Shown here in pieces: positions 12,321-25,432 of a stretch of 64,000 nt of DNA. How positions within the stretch are numbered: the stretch's first letter is position 1; every line of letters starts with the position of its first letter. The translations under genes were made by a program, and so were the position numbers. Below the pieces are notes generated by a model. It searched no databases. It was not told where the DNA came from and worked only from the letters and a program-made list of their open reading frames with translations. Where the stretch lies: NCBI RefSeq assembly GCF_024868665.1, contig NC_079895.1, forward strand, positions 3,140,871-3,204,870, read 5' to 3'. This DNA comes from Triplophysa rosa (taxonomy: Eukaryota; Chordata; Actinopteri; Cypriniformes; Nemacheilidae).

Positions 12321-13992
12321 TTAAAGGTCCAGTGTATGAAATTTAGCGCCATCTAGTAGTGAGGTTGCAAACTGCAACCAACGGCTCAGTCCACCGCTCA
12401 CCCCTCCCTTTCAAAGCACTATGGAGGCTGACACACGGCTAAGATTTTCTCACTTTTTCACTTCTTTGAAGGAGCAGATAACGTATTTATGAAACGCGCT
12501 CTGTAGAGCAGTTTGTCCGTTTAGGCCGGGCTACTGTAGAAGCAACATGCCGAATTCCATGCAAGGAGATCCGCGGTGTATGTAGATAGAAATAGCTCAT
12601 TCTAAGATAATAAAAACATGACGCTTTACTATGTAAGGTCTTCATACACCTCCGAAGACATAGTTATGTATATTATATTGTAGGGGTGGGAATCTTTTGG
12701 TACCTCACGATTCGATTCATATTGATTCTTGGGGTCACGATTCATTAAAAATCGATTCACGGTTTTTCGATTTTTAATAACGATTCTTTCTCAGAATTAA
12801 ATGTGATATATGTTTAGCCCCTTAACTGGCGCTGTCCTGTATCTGGGACAGCTGATTTACTTAAAGATTTTTAATGTGAATTCTTATCTTATTGTGACAA
12901 ACATTATATCGTTGGAAAGTCTCTAGAAAACTTATTTCATCACCGTTTTATAGAATAATGTGTGTAGGAAGAGTAATTGTTTCTTTTTTTTTAAACCGTG
13001 TGCTTAAAAATGTTTATGTCCTTTCCCTTCTCACAGTTTAGTTTCATACAAATTTATAGTTTTTTATTTTGTTTCTGTGCTTGTGTATTTTTTCATTGTG
13101 TCTGTTAATTGAAAAAGTAAAAAAAAGCATCTCAATGTCTGTTGTGGTCAAGTTTTAGATCAAGTGTTAAAACCAATGGAAGCATATGGGCCCCCTAGTG
13201 GATTTTCGCAATATTGCAGCTAAAAAACTCAGACACATCAAAATTTGATGTATCAAGACCAAACTTGATACAACAATTGGCGATCCTTGAGACTTTGAAT
13301 TATGAAATTTTGGGGCTGATCCGTAATTCTTTTAAATGTATTTTTTTATAAAAGAAAAACAAACCTTTTATAGTTTTTTTATTACAATAAACATAGCAAA
13401 ATCACTTCTTTTTTAGCAATAATCTGCTTATTTTCTTATTTCAAAAAAGAATTCATGAGTTACAGCCATTTTGGTGCCAACAGTGGATTTTCACATGTAG
13501 TCTCAAAAAGGGCTGCGCCAGTGAAGAGATTAGATTTTATTCCATTTTGCTGGAATGATGGCATTCGATGCGAGTCTTTACGTTTAGTGTTCTCAAATTA
13601 CTTCACCTTCGCTTTACAAAGCTTTCATATTGCATACGTCTTGTCAAGCCCCTTCTTACCATAGAGTTGATCAAATCCGAAGTATTTCCAAAAACTTGCC
13701 CTCGCTAAAAATGGGACGGGGTGTATTTCTTTTACCCCCGCCATCGCTGTTGCTGAGCTTAAGGTGTGCGGTCTCTCGACTGTCCGGGTGCCGCACCGCT
13801 CTTGCAAAAAGTTCTGCCTTTTTTGTTCCGACAACATCAACAATTGTTATTTTAACTAGAAAATCGATTTTTGGAAATCTGTGAATCGATAAGAATCGCT
13901 AGAGGACTGAATCGCGATTCATATGTTTTTCACCCACCCCTACTATATTGCATTTCTGTCAATAGATCCCTCCAAAAATTACACACCTTTAA
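12321..13992 (+). mobile_element. MITE (TTAAAGGTCCAGTGTA ends) split by a nested element
   Basis: The left end TTAAAGGTCCAGTGTATGAA and right end CACACCTTTAA delimit the element. An uninterrupted copy lies in reverse orientation at 60829-61167, sharing for example GCTCTGTAGAGCAGTTTGTC, the TACTGTAGAA... segment and ATGTATATTATATTG. Removing the nested insertion at 12681-13942 leaves about 402 bp. Confidence 0.85.
12681..13942. mobile_element. 1262-bp non-autonomous hAT-like element, nested insertion
   Basis: The ends TAGGGGTGGG / CCCACCCCTA are inverted repeats, followed inward by mirrored ATCGATT-rich sequence. Flanks are TTATATTG (12673-12680) and CTATATTG (13943-13950), an 8-bp duplication with one mismatch. 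The empty site is visible in the intact MITE copy at 60829-61167. The 8-bp duplication and YARNG-type end fit the hAT superfamily. No transposase frame is seen. Confidence 0.85.
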
Positions 13993-16900
13993 GAAAGTCA
14001 ACCAGACAGTCAATTGACAGAAATTCCCTCAATGGTGTAGGCAAGAAAGTTTGACTTCAAAAAAAACCCTGAAGGGGAAAGAAATAGATCGGGGAGCTCT
14101 GCAGCCGTCTGCCTGTTTACAAGAATATCGCCACAATTACCACGAGACTCATGCATCCCAGAATCCCACGAGGCAGTCGCACCTGTGTGTAGAGATCCGG
14201 CCAGGGCAAGTGCGCTTTCCCAGAGATATCATTGCGCACACACACACACACTCTCGAACACATGTTAACATGCACAGACCAAAAACGGTTTTACATCTGA
14301 GCCTGCTGTCAAAGCCATTAAACCAAACACATATTGTTCTACTGTGAAGCCACAAACTATATTCAAACATGAAAACGAATCAAACAATCTGGTTCTGGCA
14401 AGTTTATTCATCTGTGGTCTTTGGCTCAACTGCCGATGAGCGTGTTGGATCTGTCAGGTGAGAGGGGATCGTTGTAGAACTTCTCTACCTCCACATACTC
14501 TCTCAGGAGGCCTGGGCTGGTTCTGGTGTCAGGGACTTCCCTGCCGAGAGCCTGCGCCCGTGTAAACGAATCACTGGCCTGTCCCATTCCAGGCATTGCA
14601 GACGCAGTAAAGAATGCCGTGATGAACGTTGCGATAGGCTCAGGCTGGGTGGACGCAGGTTCTGAGACGGTAAACAACGGTAATGTGTTCATGCTTGCAT
14701 GGGGGAGATTCTGGAGGGTTCATTCAGGCTTAGACTGTTCTGTTCTGATGGCCTCTAATGACAAATAAAGGATCCCCCAATGCAATCTAGAAACTGACAT
14801 TAACACCTGCTAAATATGGGGATGAAGATTACTTGTTGGACACGGCGTCCTGATATTGTAACTTTAGAGCGATGCATCAGTCAACTGCTTCTTAAACATG
14901 CATCACGTGCATTTCAGCCAAAACATACAACCCACATGCTGCCTTAAAATGGAATGCAAGACATAGCGTTCTGATATTAGTCCCCTATGTATAACTTTAG
15001 AGCAGCGGTTTATAACAAGCAATGTACAGTATAAGTCAACCACTCCTCCAAGCAATCGGGGTCGTGACCTCGCAGGAGATCAGCAGAGATACGGATGGGG
15101 TTGCAGCAGATTCCTATGAACTGCGTATTATTTTGCGTAATTTTTTCATAAATACAGTAGTTTTAACGTGGGTTTATTATACTGTAGTTCACCTAAACTA
15201 AAACTAGCAAACGATGTCTGTTAATAGGAATGAGACAAAATATAGGCTTAAATATGACCTGGAAAACTTAACTAAAATACGATTTTTTTTGTTGTCTTAG
15301 CAATAAACTGAAATAAGTTCAAGTTAAAGCACTAAAATTGTTAACAAATAAATAAAAAAATGACACTAAATTAAAATAAATTAAGTCTATATTGCAATAT
15401 TCAAAAAATGTAAGAATTATTAAATATCTTAAAAATATATTAAAAAATAAAAATTTAATTGACAAAAGCACATAACACAATTAAAGTAAAATTAACATAA
15501 AAATAAAAAACCTTAATATAATTAGAATATTAATACAAAAAAATGCAAAAATTATTTTGTATTAAAAAATATATATTTTTTACTTTTTATATTTCAGTAT
15601 CATGTTAATTGTAAACTACAACAAATACAAATGCAATTTCATTGTAATGAAGCTGATGCAAAAGGTGAATACTGGAGTATCACTGACTTGAGTGCCCTAA
15701 AACTGCTTGCATTTATTAGTGTGAAAATGTGAGATTCTCGAAACGTCAAAAACACAAAGCAACCTAAAGATGTTTCATGGCCAATAAAAGAAAACTGCAT
15801 ACCACTCTGATCCAGACATCACCATAATGCAACTGCACTAAGAATGTGCATTTCAGCCAAAACATGCCACCACCATGCGATTTAAATGGAATGCGCAAAG
15901 TTTGCATGCAGACCCGTCCAGCCATCACGGAATGATTAATGATGAGCGGCCCCATCCATGAACCCCGTACACCAATGACTACCTGACACCTGCGGACCGG
16001 GCCAGAGCTGTGACTGACGCGAGGCCTGTGCTGTTTTAGAAGCACGCGGGTCTGTTTACTGTACTTCTAAATGTTCACTGTGTTAGTCCTGAGGACAGAG
16101 GATACAAACCAAAGCTCACATGCAAAATTAAACGGCGCACAAGAATGCAAATGGCTCCGAAGAATAGTCCTATATAGATTCGTTCATCCGTCATTGCAAA
16201 AATGATGTTCAAAAATGACTTAAGCCAAAACATACAACCGACTATTTATTTACACAGGTGGTCCATTGGTCTATAGGATTGATGGGGACAATTTTTCCAG
16301 GTCTCCACCTGCACATTGCACAGCACCAGCCCTGTCACAACAATCACAAACAGCCGTGACCCGTGATGACCCCACTGCCATCTGTTGCAGCAGCCGTAGA
16401 TCCCTGCTGATGAGCGAGGGTCCATTAGTGGCTAGTGCAGAAGCCCCTGTAAGTCCCCCCGCTGTATGACAAAGCATGAGAGCCTCGCACCCGTACAATA
16501 CAGATGCAGAGAGTGATAGCACCTGAAAGATCAGGGTAAGTGCTTACTATGTGAATGTGCACCGGCCTGCCGCAATCTTCGCTAAGAGCCCCAGCTGAGC
16601 AGCCTGGAAACCGAAACGGATAAAGCACCTGACCCGTGTGGGTAAACGAGCCGGATGGTGGCCAGTCTTAGTGAATTCTCCAAGGAGGGGTGATGGTGCT
16701 GGTGCTGGGGGACGGTTGTGTTATCTCCATCTTAATGGTTCCCACCCTACTCACCAATCACTAAGGTGATACTCCCTCCCCCAACCCGTAAAAAGGAGAC
16801 ACCTGATCCCTGTTGGGGTTCCACATTCAGTCCCCCCTCCCCCAGGCATGCTCGGCCCTGACCTCTGACCCCTACTTTGCAGGCTATTTATATGGGTGCG

Positions 16901-17054
16901 TACTTGACCTGACAGCTACAGCGAGGGGTGGGGGCGGGGAGGTTAAGCTCTACCCAAGTGACAGGCCTGAAGGAACTCTCTGTACTGAGTTCTGCAGAGA
17001 TGAACTCATTACCGGAGTTAATATCGAAATGAATGACATCAATGATGGTCGCTT
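13993..17054. other. Intergenic sequence, no confirmed gene
   Basis: Contains a short (CA)n at 14228-14249. An 88-codon minus frame at 14426-14692 is not recognised (see findings). The stretch 15100-15620 is very AT-rich. Confidence 0.4.
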
Positions 17055-17055
17055 G

Positions 17056-17213
17056 AAGGGACAGTTCACACAAAAATACAAATTCTGTCATTATTTACTC
17101 GTTTTCACGTATGACTTCCATTCTTTTGATATTTTGATACATGTCAGTAACCAAACAACACTGGCCTCCATTGACTTCTTCAAGATTTTCTTTTTGGGTG
17201 AACTACCTTTTTA
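17056..17213. repeat. MITE of the AAGGGAYAGTTCACCCA family
   Basis: AAGGGACAGTTCACACAAAA at the left and GGGTGAACTACCTTTTT at the right are inverted ends. The interior TCAGTAACCAAACAACACTG and GACTTC correspond to the copy at 58153-58458. Confidence 0.75.
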
Positions 17214-17954
17214 AATACACTTTGAAATAGGATGACAGCTCGGTTTTTCTAATAACAAGCTGCTTTTAACCAACATGTGTCACAACAAAACGATATACCG
17301 CCGCCGTTTATAAAATTGCAATGTAATGTGGCCACAGATCTACTTGAGTCAGATGTCAGATGTGGAGTCAGTAACCAAGCACACAAACTCAAACATTCAA
17401 AATTCATTCAAAGTCAAATTCATTTAAAAAGATTAATCACAGAGTCTCACTTAGCTGTTCTATAAATTTAGATAACGCACTGCAAAAAAAAAAGAATTTG
17501 GTCTTGTTTTTCTGTGCAAATATCTAAATATTCTTAAATCACGATACACGAGAAGCAAAAAAAGGACTAAACAGAATTGTGCACTTAAAAAATATATATG
17601 TCGATGGCATTAGAAAAATATTGTGTTTTCCCTTTGAATTTTTTTTTACTCCATTGGCAGATATTTTTTCTGTTTTTTAATACTTAATGTTTTTTTAAAC
17701 ATTAGTTAAAATATAAATGATATTTATAAGTTCAAATGGACATTGCTTCCAACCAGAATCAAGTTTTTGTTATAACTATACAACTTTCAGTTATGAGCAG
17801 CTTCAATGTAAAAAATGTATGTGCTCATTAATCAATTTCAACTTCATTTAATTCATTTTCAAGTTTTTTAAGTCAGTTTAATATAATTTAAATTCAAGTG
17901 ACTTTTGATGTACTGCAACTTAAAAATGTAAGGCAGCTTTTGAACTAAAGCTTT

Positions 17955-18044
17955 AAAAGGATAATTCACCCAAAAAGGAAAATTCTATCATCATTTACTC
18001 ACTGTCAGATTGACAGAATTTTCATTTTTGAGTGAACTATCCCT
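17955..18044. repeat. Short MITE copy (90 bp), AAAGGATAATTCACCCA family
   Basis: AAAAGGATAATTCACCCAAA and TGAGTGAACTATCCCT are inverted ends. Almost only the terminal repeats remain, forming a near-complete hairpin. Confidence 0.7.
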
Positions 18045-18221
18045 ATAGCTGTATATATATATTTTTTTGTAGTTTGGCAGGCAGTTCACTTCTGCTCGTA
18101 CATAATAAATCACATTAGACATCTGAATGGTGCAGCATGTGCTCACAACCTGGCACTCTTTGATAACACAGAAGCCAACAGCGGGGGTCCCTAGACACCT
18201 TAATCATGGGGTAACATGCAA

Positions 18222-18876
18222 TTTCATGCATTCTGACTTCTTTACACTGTTAAACGTGCTGGCTTCTCATGCTTAACATGGTCAACTTGTGAAAAAACGA
18301 GTTGGACGTATGACGTAGTATTTCTGTGCTCAATACACTCCCCCAGCACTCCAACTTGTTTCGGAAAGTTGTTTATAAGTCTGGATCCCTGTTTCGTAAC
18401 AGGGATCCTATTCCTTTTATTGGATATTCTCCTGGAAAAGCACGCCCACACGTCATCCACCAAGCAAAAAAGCACGCCCACACGCTAGCGTGAGAGAAAG
18501 AGCACGCCCACGAAAGAGAACGCCCATCAATGCCGCTTCACTCGGGTGATGAATGTTATATAAACGATGGATATAACGCTGGATTTGGAGAGCGTTTGAA
18601 ACTGATAGATGGCGCAGTCCCAGCGCTAAAAGATGCCGGACATGAACCGCATGCGGTAAGTCAAACTAAGTCATATGTCTGTGGGTTTTTTTGGGCAATC
18701 AGCGCATACGTGCATAATGTAAACAACACGAAGGGATTAATGTGATGATGTATTGTGTTCCTGGGCGGCCTCCAGCAGCTCGTCTTTTTCCAAAAATAAT
18801 CGTACAGATGTGTCTCTCTTTTATAAATTTGATCAAACTAAATACTCTTCGAAGATACGACGTATGCAATACTACT
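18222..18876 (+). mobile_element. Fragment of THAP-domain DNA transposon (copy 1)
   Basis: About 655 bp, similar (roughly 85-90% by eye) to 63147-63910 in the same orientation. Shared sequence includes TTTCATGCATTCTGACTTCT, GAGTTGGACGTAT and a coding piece ending at 18655 before a GTAAGT donor. That piece encodes GYNAGFGERLKLIDGAVPAL, resembling the C-terminal part of a THAP zinc finger including its AVP box. The Cys-x2-His half is lost by a frame disruption, and later transposase exons are absent. Confidence 0.7.
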
Positions 18877-21800
18877 GAACAGGAACTAGTTTATATGAGA
18901 TTTGCAGAAACTGCGTGTGTTACCCCACCTTTAAATACAGAGAAACGCGAATACATGAGTTGTCAAAGAGACAAACCCATGCGTGTACAATGATGTGTTA
19001 CGGAAGAATTTTACCCCTTTAATTTATAGAGGAAAAGAGCAAAAGGAAACACGCCAATAGCTGAAAAATGCAAGTCAGACACGCATACAAAGCTTTAGAA
19101 TAACATCCTGAAGTGTGTATTTTTAGTCTGGAAGCAAGCTCTGAGCCTTACCGCCTGCATGGGGCAATCGCAGGCCCATATTGTGGTCCTACATCTAGAA
19201 AAATTTCAAGTCAGCACCACGTGAAAGGGCGTCCCCCCCTTCTAAAGATCCTACCGTTGATGTGTGATGCAGGGACAAGGGTCTTCGCCGGGCGATGGGA
19301 CACCTGTTTTTGAGAAAGATTACTTCGCTTAGTAAGCCAGACAAAATATTGATTTTCAGATTTTCCTCCCTGACGCACAAAGCCCGCTCGGATTAGAGGG
19401 TTATCCCCTCTTTGGCCTCAAATGGACTCCTTAATACCTCTCATCTTATCATTCGGACCCCCTGCAGCGAGCCATTTGCAAAATCACAATGATATTTGCA
19501 GGAAAAATGCAGCCGGCCCACACATGCTTCAAACGTCGCTAGACGCGTTGTGTTTTTCCATTGGCCGTAACGTCAAACAGTGATGTTTTCCTGGAGAGAT
19601 ATGCCATGTATAAACTGTGGGACAAAACTGGCTCCATTGTTTGGGCGTCGGGGGCGTACGGCACTCCGAGTCACACATCAGTGCGCTCGGCAAAGCAAGA
19701 CTTGCTTTAACAGAGAGTGTCTGGAATTCCTCTGCGACCTTATCTACCACACCGCCAGCATCAATAATACAGTGTTACACTGTTAAAGACAGATAAGCCC
19801 ACCGTGGTCCGCATCTTCTCTTCACGCCCAGAAACGACTGCGTGCCTTATTTTTACAGAAGGCTCAACACTGACATCAAATGGTCAGATGCTGTAAACGC
19901 ACCCTGTGTGCGTGATTCAGTCTCTGGTGGGGTCTGCTGTAATTTTACCAGAAAAAAACATGGTTGTCCCCCGCTTTGTGGTACAGCTAAGAAATATCGA
20001 TGCATGATTAAATATACAATGTGTTGTAGATGAGTCACTGGATTTTCTGACAGTGTATAGGCAGAACAAGATGATGCTAACCAATAACAGACACACACGG
20101 TCTTAAGTCACCTCAGAGGGCTTTGTCTAACCGATCAGTGGAAACTCTGAGTAACGCTATATAAGAGCTATTGTTTTGCTCCAGAATCTACTGGGGCTTC
20201 AAGTGACACTCCCAACACAACAGGCCAACTTTTGTGCTAACCGTGTAGCTATGCGAATATGTAGGAGACACCCGAACACAACATGGCTTTTTGCTAACTT
20301 ATCTGCAGCAAAACACCCAAATGACATCACTTCCTGTTTGCTTGTGAAGAGACGTTAGTGACAACTATAGCAAAGACATGACAAGTGCAAATCCACTCAT
20401 CATGAACAACAACACAGTTAAGCCTTTCCGGCTTTGAAAGCGTTTGACCTCTGTAACCTTTAAAAGTTTAGAAAAAACTCTTTCTAGGTGTAAACTGGTA
20501 AATATTTTCAATCAAGACATTCAGGACAGACATAAACAGCTAACAAGGTTAACAATGACAGTTTATTTGCACGAGGTTGTCAAAGTTCATTCATGTTAGT
20601 TTTTCAATTGTCAAATTTCAGTAAATGAGTTAAATATGACTTGATTTTAGATTCAAACAAGCCAATAAATACCAGAAAACATCTCGGAACCTGTTGGTAA
20701 TACTTACTTAGATTTGTGCTGTTGTTTTCCCTCCAAAATGATGTCACTTCCTGTAGGATGATGTCATTGAGTGCCTGGCTTGTTAAAGAGATATTACAAA
20801 AGACTTTGCGGTACAGAAACAAAACCTTTGAGTTTGTTGTGAACTATATTTTGCATGGAAATGATATCCATAAAAATGCTAAATTATTTATTTATTTGTA
20901 GAAAATAGAAATAGGACAAACCGGTCAAAATAATGAAAAAAATGCAATGTTTCCAGATCTTGATGTAAACAAGTTCATGTATTCAGGTATGTTGAAACAA
21001 CACAATACTGAGATTTTTACATGAAATTCATGAATATAACCATGATTTTTTTACAACTTACATGTTTTCTTTTATGGTAATATGTCTCATTTTTATGTAT
21101 TTTTTTCGGATGTCTGTTGACTATAATGCTATACGTAATTGTTTTGTACCATGTATTTTCTTTTTCCTGTATGTTATTTGTTCAACAAATTGTTATGCAG
21201 TATGATTGATATGAGAAAAATATATATTTGATCCAATACCGTATATGGTAGCAGGTATGATCTGTAAGCTTGGACAGCCCTGCCGATCCTTACAGCTTTA
21301 TCAGTCCTAGAATCATTTTGAAAGTGCATCGTTTTATGATTTTTTTTAAATATATGCATTTCAGATTTTCTTAGTACAATTTATAATGTCAATCTTTAAT
21401 GTCAGTATGTATTGTACTTGAGGACGCACGGACTGATTCTATCCCAGCATGATTTCAATGTGTGATTAGTGACCCAGAAATAGTGTAAAATATATATTCT
21501 TCATTGTGCGCCATCTCAAAATTGTTTCTTGAAAATTAATTCCTACGGAACACATACAATGTATAATGCACATTGTACGCTTTGGGTAAAGTCAAAATGC
21601 AATTTGTTCTGTATTGTTCTCTAAAACGTATTGTACACATTACAAAGGTTTAGTTGTACATAAAGTCAAAAGAGAATTACAAATAATGCATGCGAAGTTT
21701 TCTCTGTTGGCCCGATTCCATAAATGACACTATACTATAAAGTTTGCAGGTTTTCTAACTTATTTCACATGTGATAATACAGAAGTTTCATCTTAGACTC

Positions 21801-22442
21801 CACTGATAATGTGACAGTAAAATCAATCTAACTCAGAGCTGTTAACACTTATCAAGTCAACATTGTGTCATATGTGATAAGAATTATACAAACACAGACA
21901 CTTTTTTATAGCAACAGTGTACTTTTTTTATTGTAACTGATTTGGATCGCTCGTTATTATATATTTTTATTTGCCAAAACAATACAATGAGGCTGTAAAA
22001 CATGAAGCAAATAAAAAGGACGTGGTTCTGTACAGCAATAGTAGCTCATTCACACATTCTAAGTCTGTTAACAAGTGGACGTAAAAAAATATAATAATAC
22101 AACACTGCTGGCTAATACATTGAGAGGTGGGGAGCTGATTTTGCTGGAAGATCTCTTTCTCTGACTGCCAAGAGATTCCAGAAAATCTGCCATATGTCAT
22201 TTTTGTGTGGTTGTCTTCGTATGCGATTTGTTTTTTTCGTAACCTATGCACCAAATGAAATGTCCAGGCAAGCAAAGCAAGTTATAGGTATTCTACGTCT
22301 GCGTAATTATTCACGTGTGGACCCATATGGAATAGACACCCGCAATGATGGAAGATCTGCAATTTCCTGCTCTTTGCATGTTTTTGTTGCATATTTTGGT
22401 TAATTCGATCATATTTTCCACCAGCAATACATGTTACACACA
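18877..22442. other. Gene-free sequence downstream of tns1
   Basis: No supported exon or clear repeat. Small open frames on both strands overlap each other and show no domain. The interval 20880-21960 is strongly AT-rich. Confidence 0.4.
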
Positions 22443-22551
22443 CTCTTAAAAATAAAGACGCTGAAAGGGTTCTTTGCAGCATTTTTGGTTCCCCAAAGAA
22501 TCATACAGTCAAGAGAAAACCTTTTAGGAACTTTTATTTTTAGAGGTGCAC
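22443..22551 (+). repeat. Dispersed repeat, CTCTTAAAAATAAAG type
   Basis: CTCTTAAAAATAAAGACGCT, AAAGGGTTCTTTGCAGC and GGTTCCCCAAAGAATC resemble a dispersed element common in fish in which CTTAAAAATAAAGG begins the unit and the mirror TTTATTTTTAGAG closes it at about 22535-22548. Confidence 0.55.
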
Positions 22552-23231
22552 TCTATGCTTCATTAAACAATTTTAAAATCCAGTTTTTCATCATTCTGCA
22601 GATCCTCTCTCGAAAGCAAAGTGTCAGCTCTATCTGGGCCAACAATTGTTAGACTAAGTGAAGCAGTCATATTTATTTCATATTTTATTTTTTTCTTCAG
22701 CTCCTAATTATTAAGTGCTTTGCTTTTCTTGGAGTAGTTTTTTTAAGGCTGAACAAAGGGCTTACTGGCAACCAAACGCAGTCTATAGTATCTGCATCGA
22801 GTCAAAATAGACCCCCCCATGCCTAAAACAAGCCGCCGTTTGCACGCCGACCAGACGGTAATCATTACTCAAACTAAGGCATACACAAGTAAAATAAAAT
22901 CTTTGGCAAAAATGAAGTATTTACATACAAAAAAGAAAGACTTGTTTTTTTTATTCAGCCTAAAGCCACCCCATTCTGGCTGGCACGGGACACGAGGGAA
23001 TCAAACCAGTTTAAGGGAGACATGGAGATCCTGTTCGTCCATCGCTGGGGACGTTCGCATCAAATCACAGTTAAAACACTGCAGTATTTATTTTAAAGTA
23101 AATTTATGTTCCGTGAATGTGGGGTGGGGGGGGTGCATAGATGGAAAACATGGCTAGCAATACCCGTCAGTTCCTCAAGATGGCAGTATGAAACAAAATA
23201 CTGAATTCTGACTGACTACTGGGAACGCCGG

Positions 23232-23333
23232 GTTACATTTACACACATTTAGTCATTTAGCAGACGCTTTTATCCAAAGCGACTTACAGATGAGGGAAAC
23301 AATGGAAGCAATTGGAACAACATAAGGACAACA
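23232..23333 (+). repeat. Dispersed SINE/MITE tail
   Basis: TTAGTCATTTAGCAGACGCT, then TTTATCCAAAGCGACTTACA, and GCAATTGGAACAACATAAGG; almost identical to 2515-2620. Confidence 0.75.
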
Positions 23334-24074
23334 AAAAACAGTGGGTTACACTGTGGGCTGAATAATGGGAGGGAAGGGATGCAAAAATAATATTAATAAT
23401 AATACAAAAATAAAGACACGTTTCCTTACTTTTCTTTACACAAAGCCTCTTGCAGTAAACATATCGGCCAACTCACTTTGTAACCTTTAGATGTATTCTT
23501 TAAGTATGAGATAGTCGTCCAAAGCGACGATTTCTACTTCAAAGCCTACGCTCCTTTAAAGCCAAAGAAAAACTGAGAAAATAGTGACAAGCTTTCAAAT
23601 ACATACACTTTACACCATATATAATAGAATGCTTCTCAAAATGACATGATATTTTGAAATATTAGCCAAAAAAAAGTATTTCTTTCAAAGGCTAATCTTT
23701 ATGTAGACTATACAACATATCTATGGGTAAATGAGTTAACATGAAAGAGAAAATGTAGCAAAAACATAATACAATAAATATTCAGTAAAATCACTTTTTT
23801 GAAGTATTTTATATATGTACTTAGCTTACTTTGGGGTAGAATGATACTGTGTGTGTGTGTGTGTTTTTAAGAGAGGCATAAAGATGGAGTGACAGACACA
23901 CACCTTCTGCCGGAAACACAACCATACAACACGCTTCTGGAGAGAAGAGAACACACCAGTGGATGATGGACACCTGCATCACACCGAGGTCAACAGAAAC
24001 TAAAGACTGATGTATGAAAGATGCTGTGTGATGCTGCGTCAACCTCGCGAGTCGGAATTTCCAACCTCCCACAC

Positions 24075-24320
24075 AAAAATAAATCCTATAGTATACTTCA
24101 GTATTTACCAAACTATGGTAAAATTACTTTTGTTTTTTTGGACCCAACAGTAGTATACTATTGTAGTACACAAAAGTACAGTATACTACAGTACTTACTG
24201 CAGGTTATCAGTTTATTATAGTTAATACTACAGAATGCTATAGTATACAAGAACAAAGTATAGTAATCACTACAATGTACTGCAGTTTTCTGTAGTTTAC
24301 TATAGTAAATACTGGAGTAT
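24075..24320. repeat. AT-rich imperfect palindromic repeat block
   Basis: Repeated words such as TAGTATACT, ACAGTATACTACAGTA and CTGTAGTTTACTATAGTA occur in both orientations, giving overlapping hairpin potential within the presumed tns1 3' UTR. Confidence 0.6.
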
Positions 24321-24477
24321 GGTACAGTTTGATCATGTGTATGATCTACTTGCATTGAAATCCACATCAAGACTTGCGACATGAAAACTTCGCACAGACA
24401 TGTCTAAAACACAGACAATAATAATGACTTGTGTGTTAATACCATGTATTTGATCATTTCTTTGCCTTGTTTCTATA

Positions 24478-24545
24478 CTGCTTTGTTTTTTCTGTAAAGC
24501 GGCTTTGCAACAAAGCACAATTGTGAAAAGCTTGAAATAAAATAA
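24478..24545 (+). repeat. Dispersed repeat tail
   Basis: TGTAAAGCGGCTTTGCAACA followed by a TTGTGAAAAGC box and AAATAAAA is a recurrent fish repeat end that I recognise from memory only. Confidence 0.45.
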
Positions 24546-25290
24546 TCAAGCAATTGCGTAACGTTGTTTATCCTTGATGTGGTTGCAATAAGCCAGGGTC
24601 TTTTGTTTATGTTTTCATCTTCCGAGTGTCAGGCAATGGGACAGCATTGTGAGTGCTGCAAAATCTGAGTTACAGATTTTTCCAAGAGTTTCCAAGTTGG
24701 AAGTCTGACTTTTTCAAGCAGTAAGATGGAAATTCCGACTTTCTGAGGCGAACAGAAGCAGCATGCTTTAAGATGCTTGGTGAAGTGACACACCACTGGA
24801 CGTGTGCGGATCTGAAATGGTCTCGTGTGAAAAACAGAAGCGGCGTTTAAAAGGAAAAGAGTTTAAGTTCTTATCAGTTCTTATGTACAGTTTCTCAAAG
24901 CAGTCGTGTCTAACCAAGATCTATCATGAATGATGACTGGGTTTGTCCTGACTGCTCTCTCAGCTTTGGTACATCAGCCCCCAAAGTCTAATTTCAGCCT
25001 CCTCTTCGACCCTCTTTTTACGTTTTCTTTTCCTTTTTTTCTTAAAAAAAAAAAAGAGCAACAAAATCACTGACATCATTTCCACCTTCCCTCAAAGTGA
25101 GATGAAGACCACCTCCCCTCTGCACGTCATTCCTCTACTCCCACGCTGCACTTCCTCTATCCCGCTTCCTCGTCTCCGTCACACACGTACACGCAACCTC
25201 ACACCCAAACGAACGAAAAACAGAAACTCAAAGAACTCAAAACGAAACAAACAGAAAGTCCTCCAGCGAGCGGCGTGGCGCGGGAAGCGT

Positions 25291-25432
25291 TCACCGCTTC
25301 TGAGAGCCGAGCATCACTTTTGAGACGAAGTTCACGATGGCCGTGGCCGGCTGATCGGGATCCATTTCGGCAAACAGGTGGCTCACGTTGTCGGTCGTGC
25401 TGCCTTGCTTCCTGGCCACGAAGCCAAAGAAC
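25291..25432 (-). CDS. tns1: tns1 last coding exon, PTB C-terminus and stop
   Basis: Acceptor CTTTTGCTTCCCAG, then [37 protein letters not shown] and LGSQKR, with stop TGA at 25291-25293. This matches the C-terminus of tensins. Confidence 0.97.

Larger units (their letters stand above)
22000..25290 (-). other. tns1: Probable tns1 3' UTR (extent uncertain)
   Basis: No coding sequence follows the stop codon for several kb. On the minus strand AATAAA signals occur at 23087-23092 (followed by a GU-rich stretch) and at 21966-21971, so the 3' UTR is plausibly 2.2-3.3 kb. The interval also carries a SINE-tail repeat (23232-23333), an AT-rich palindromic block (24075-24320) and a dispersed repeat (24478-24545). 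The poly(A) site is inferred from motif position only. Confidence 0.4.
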
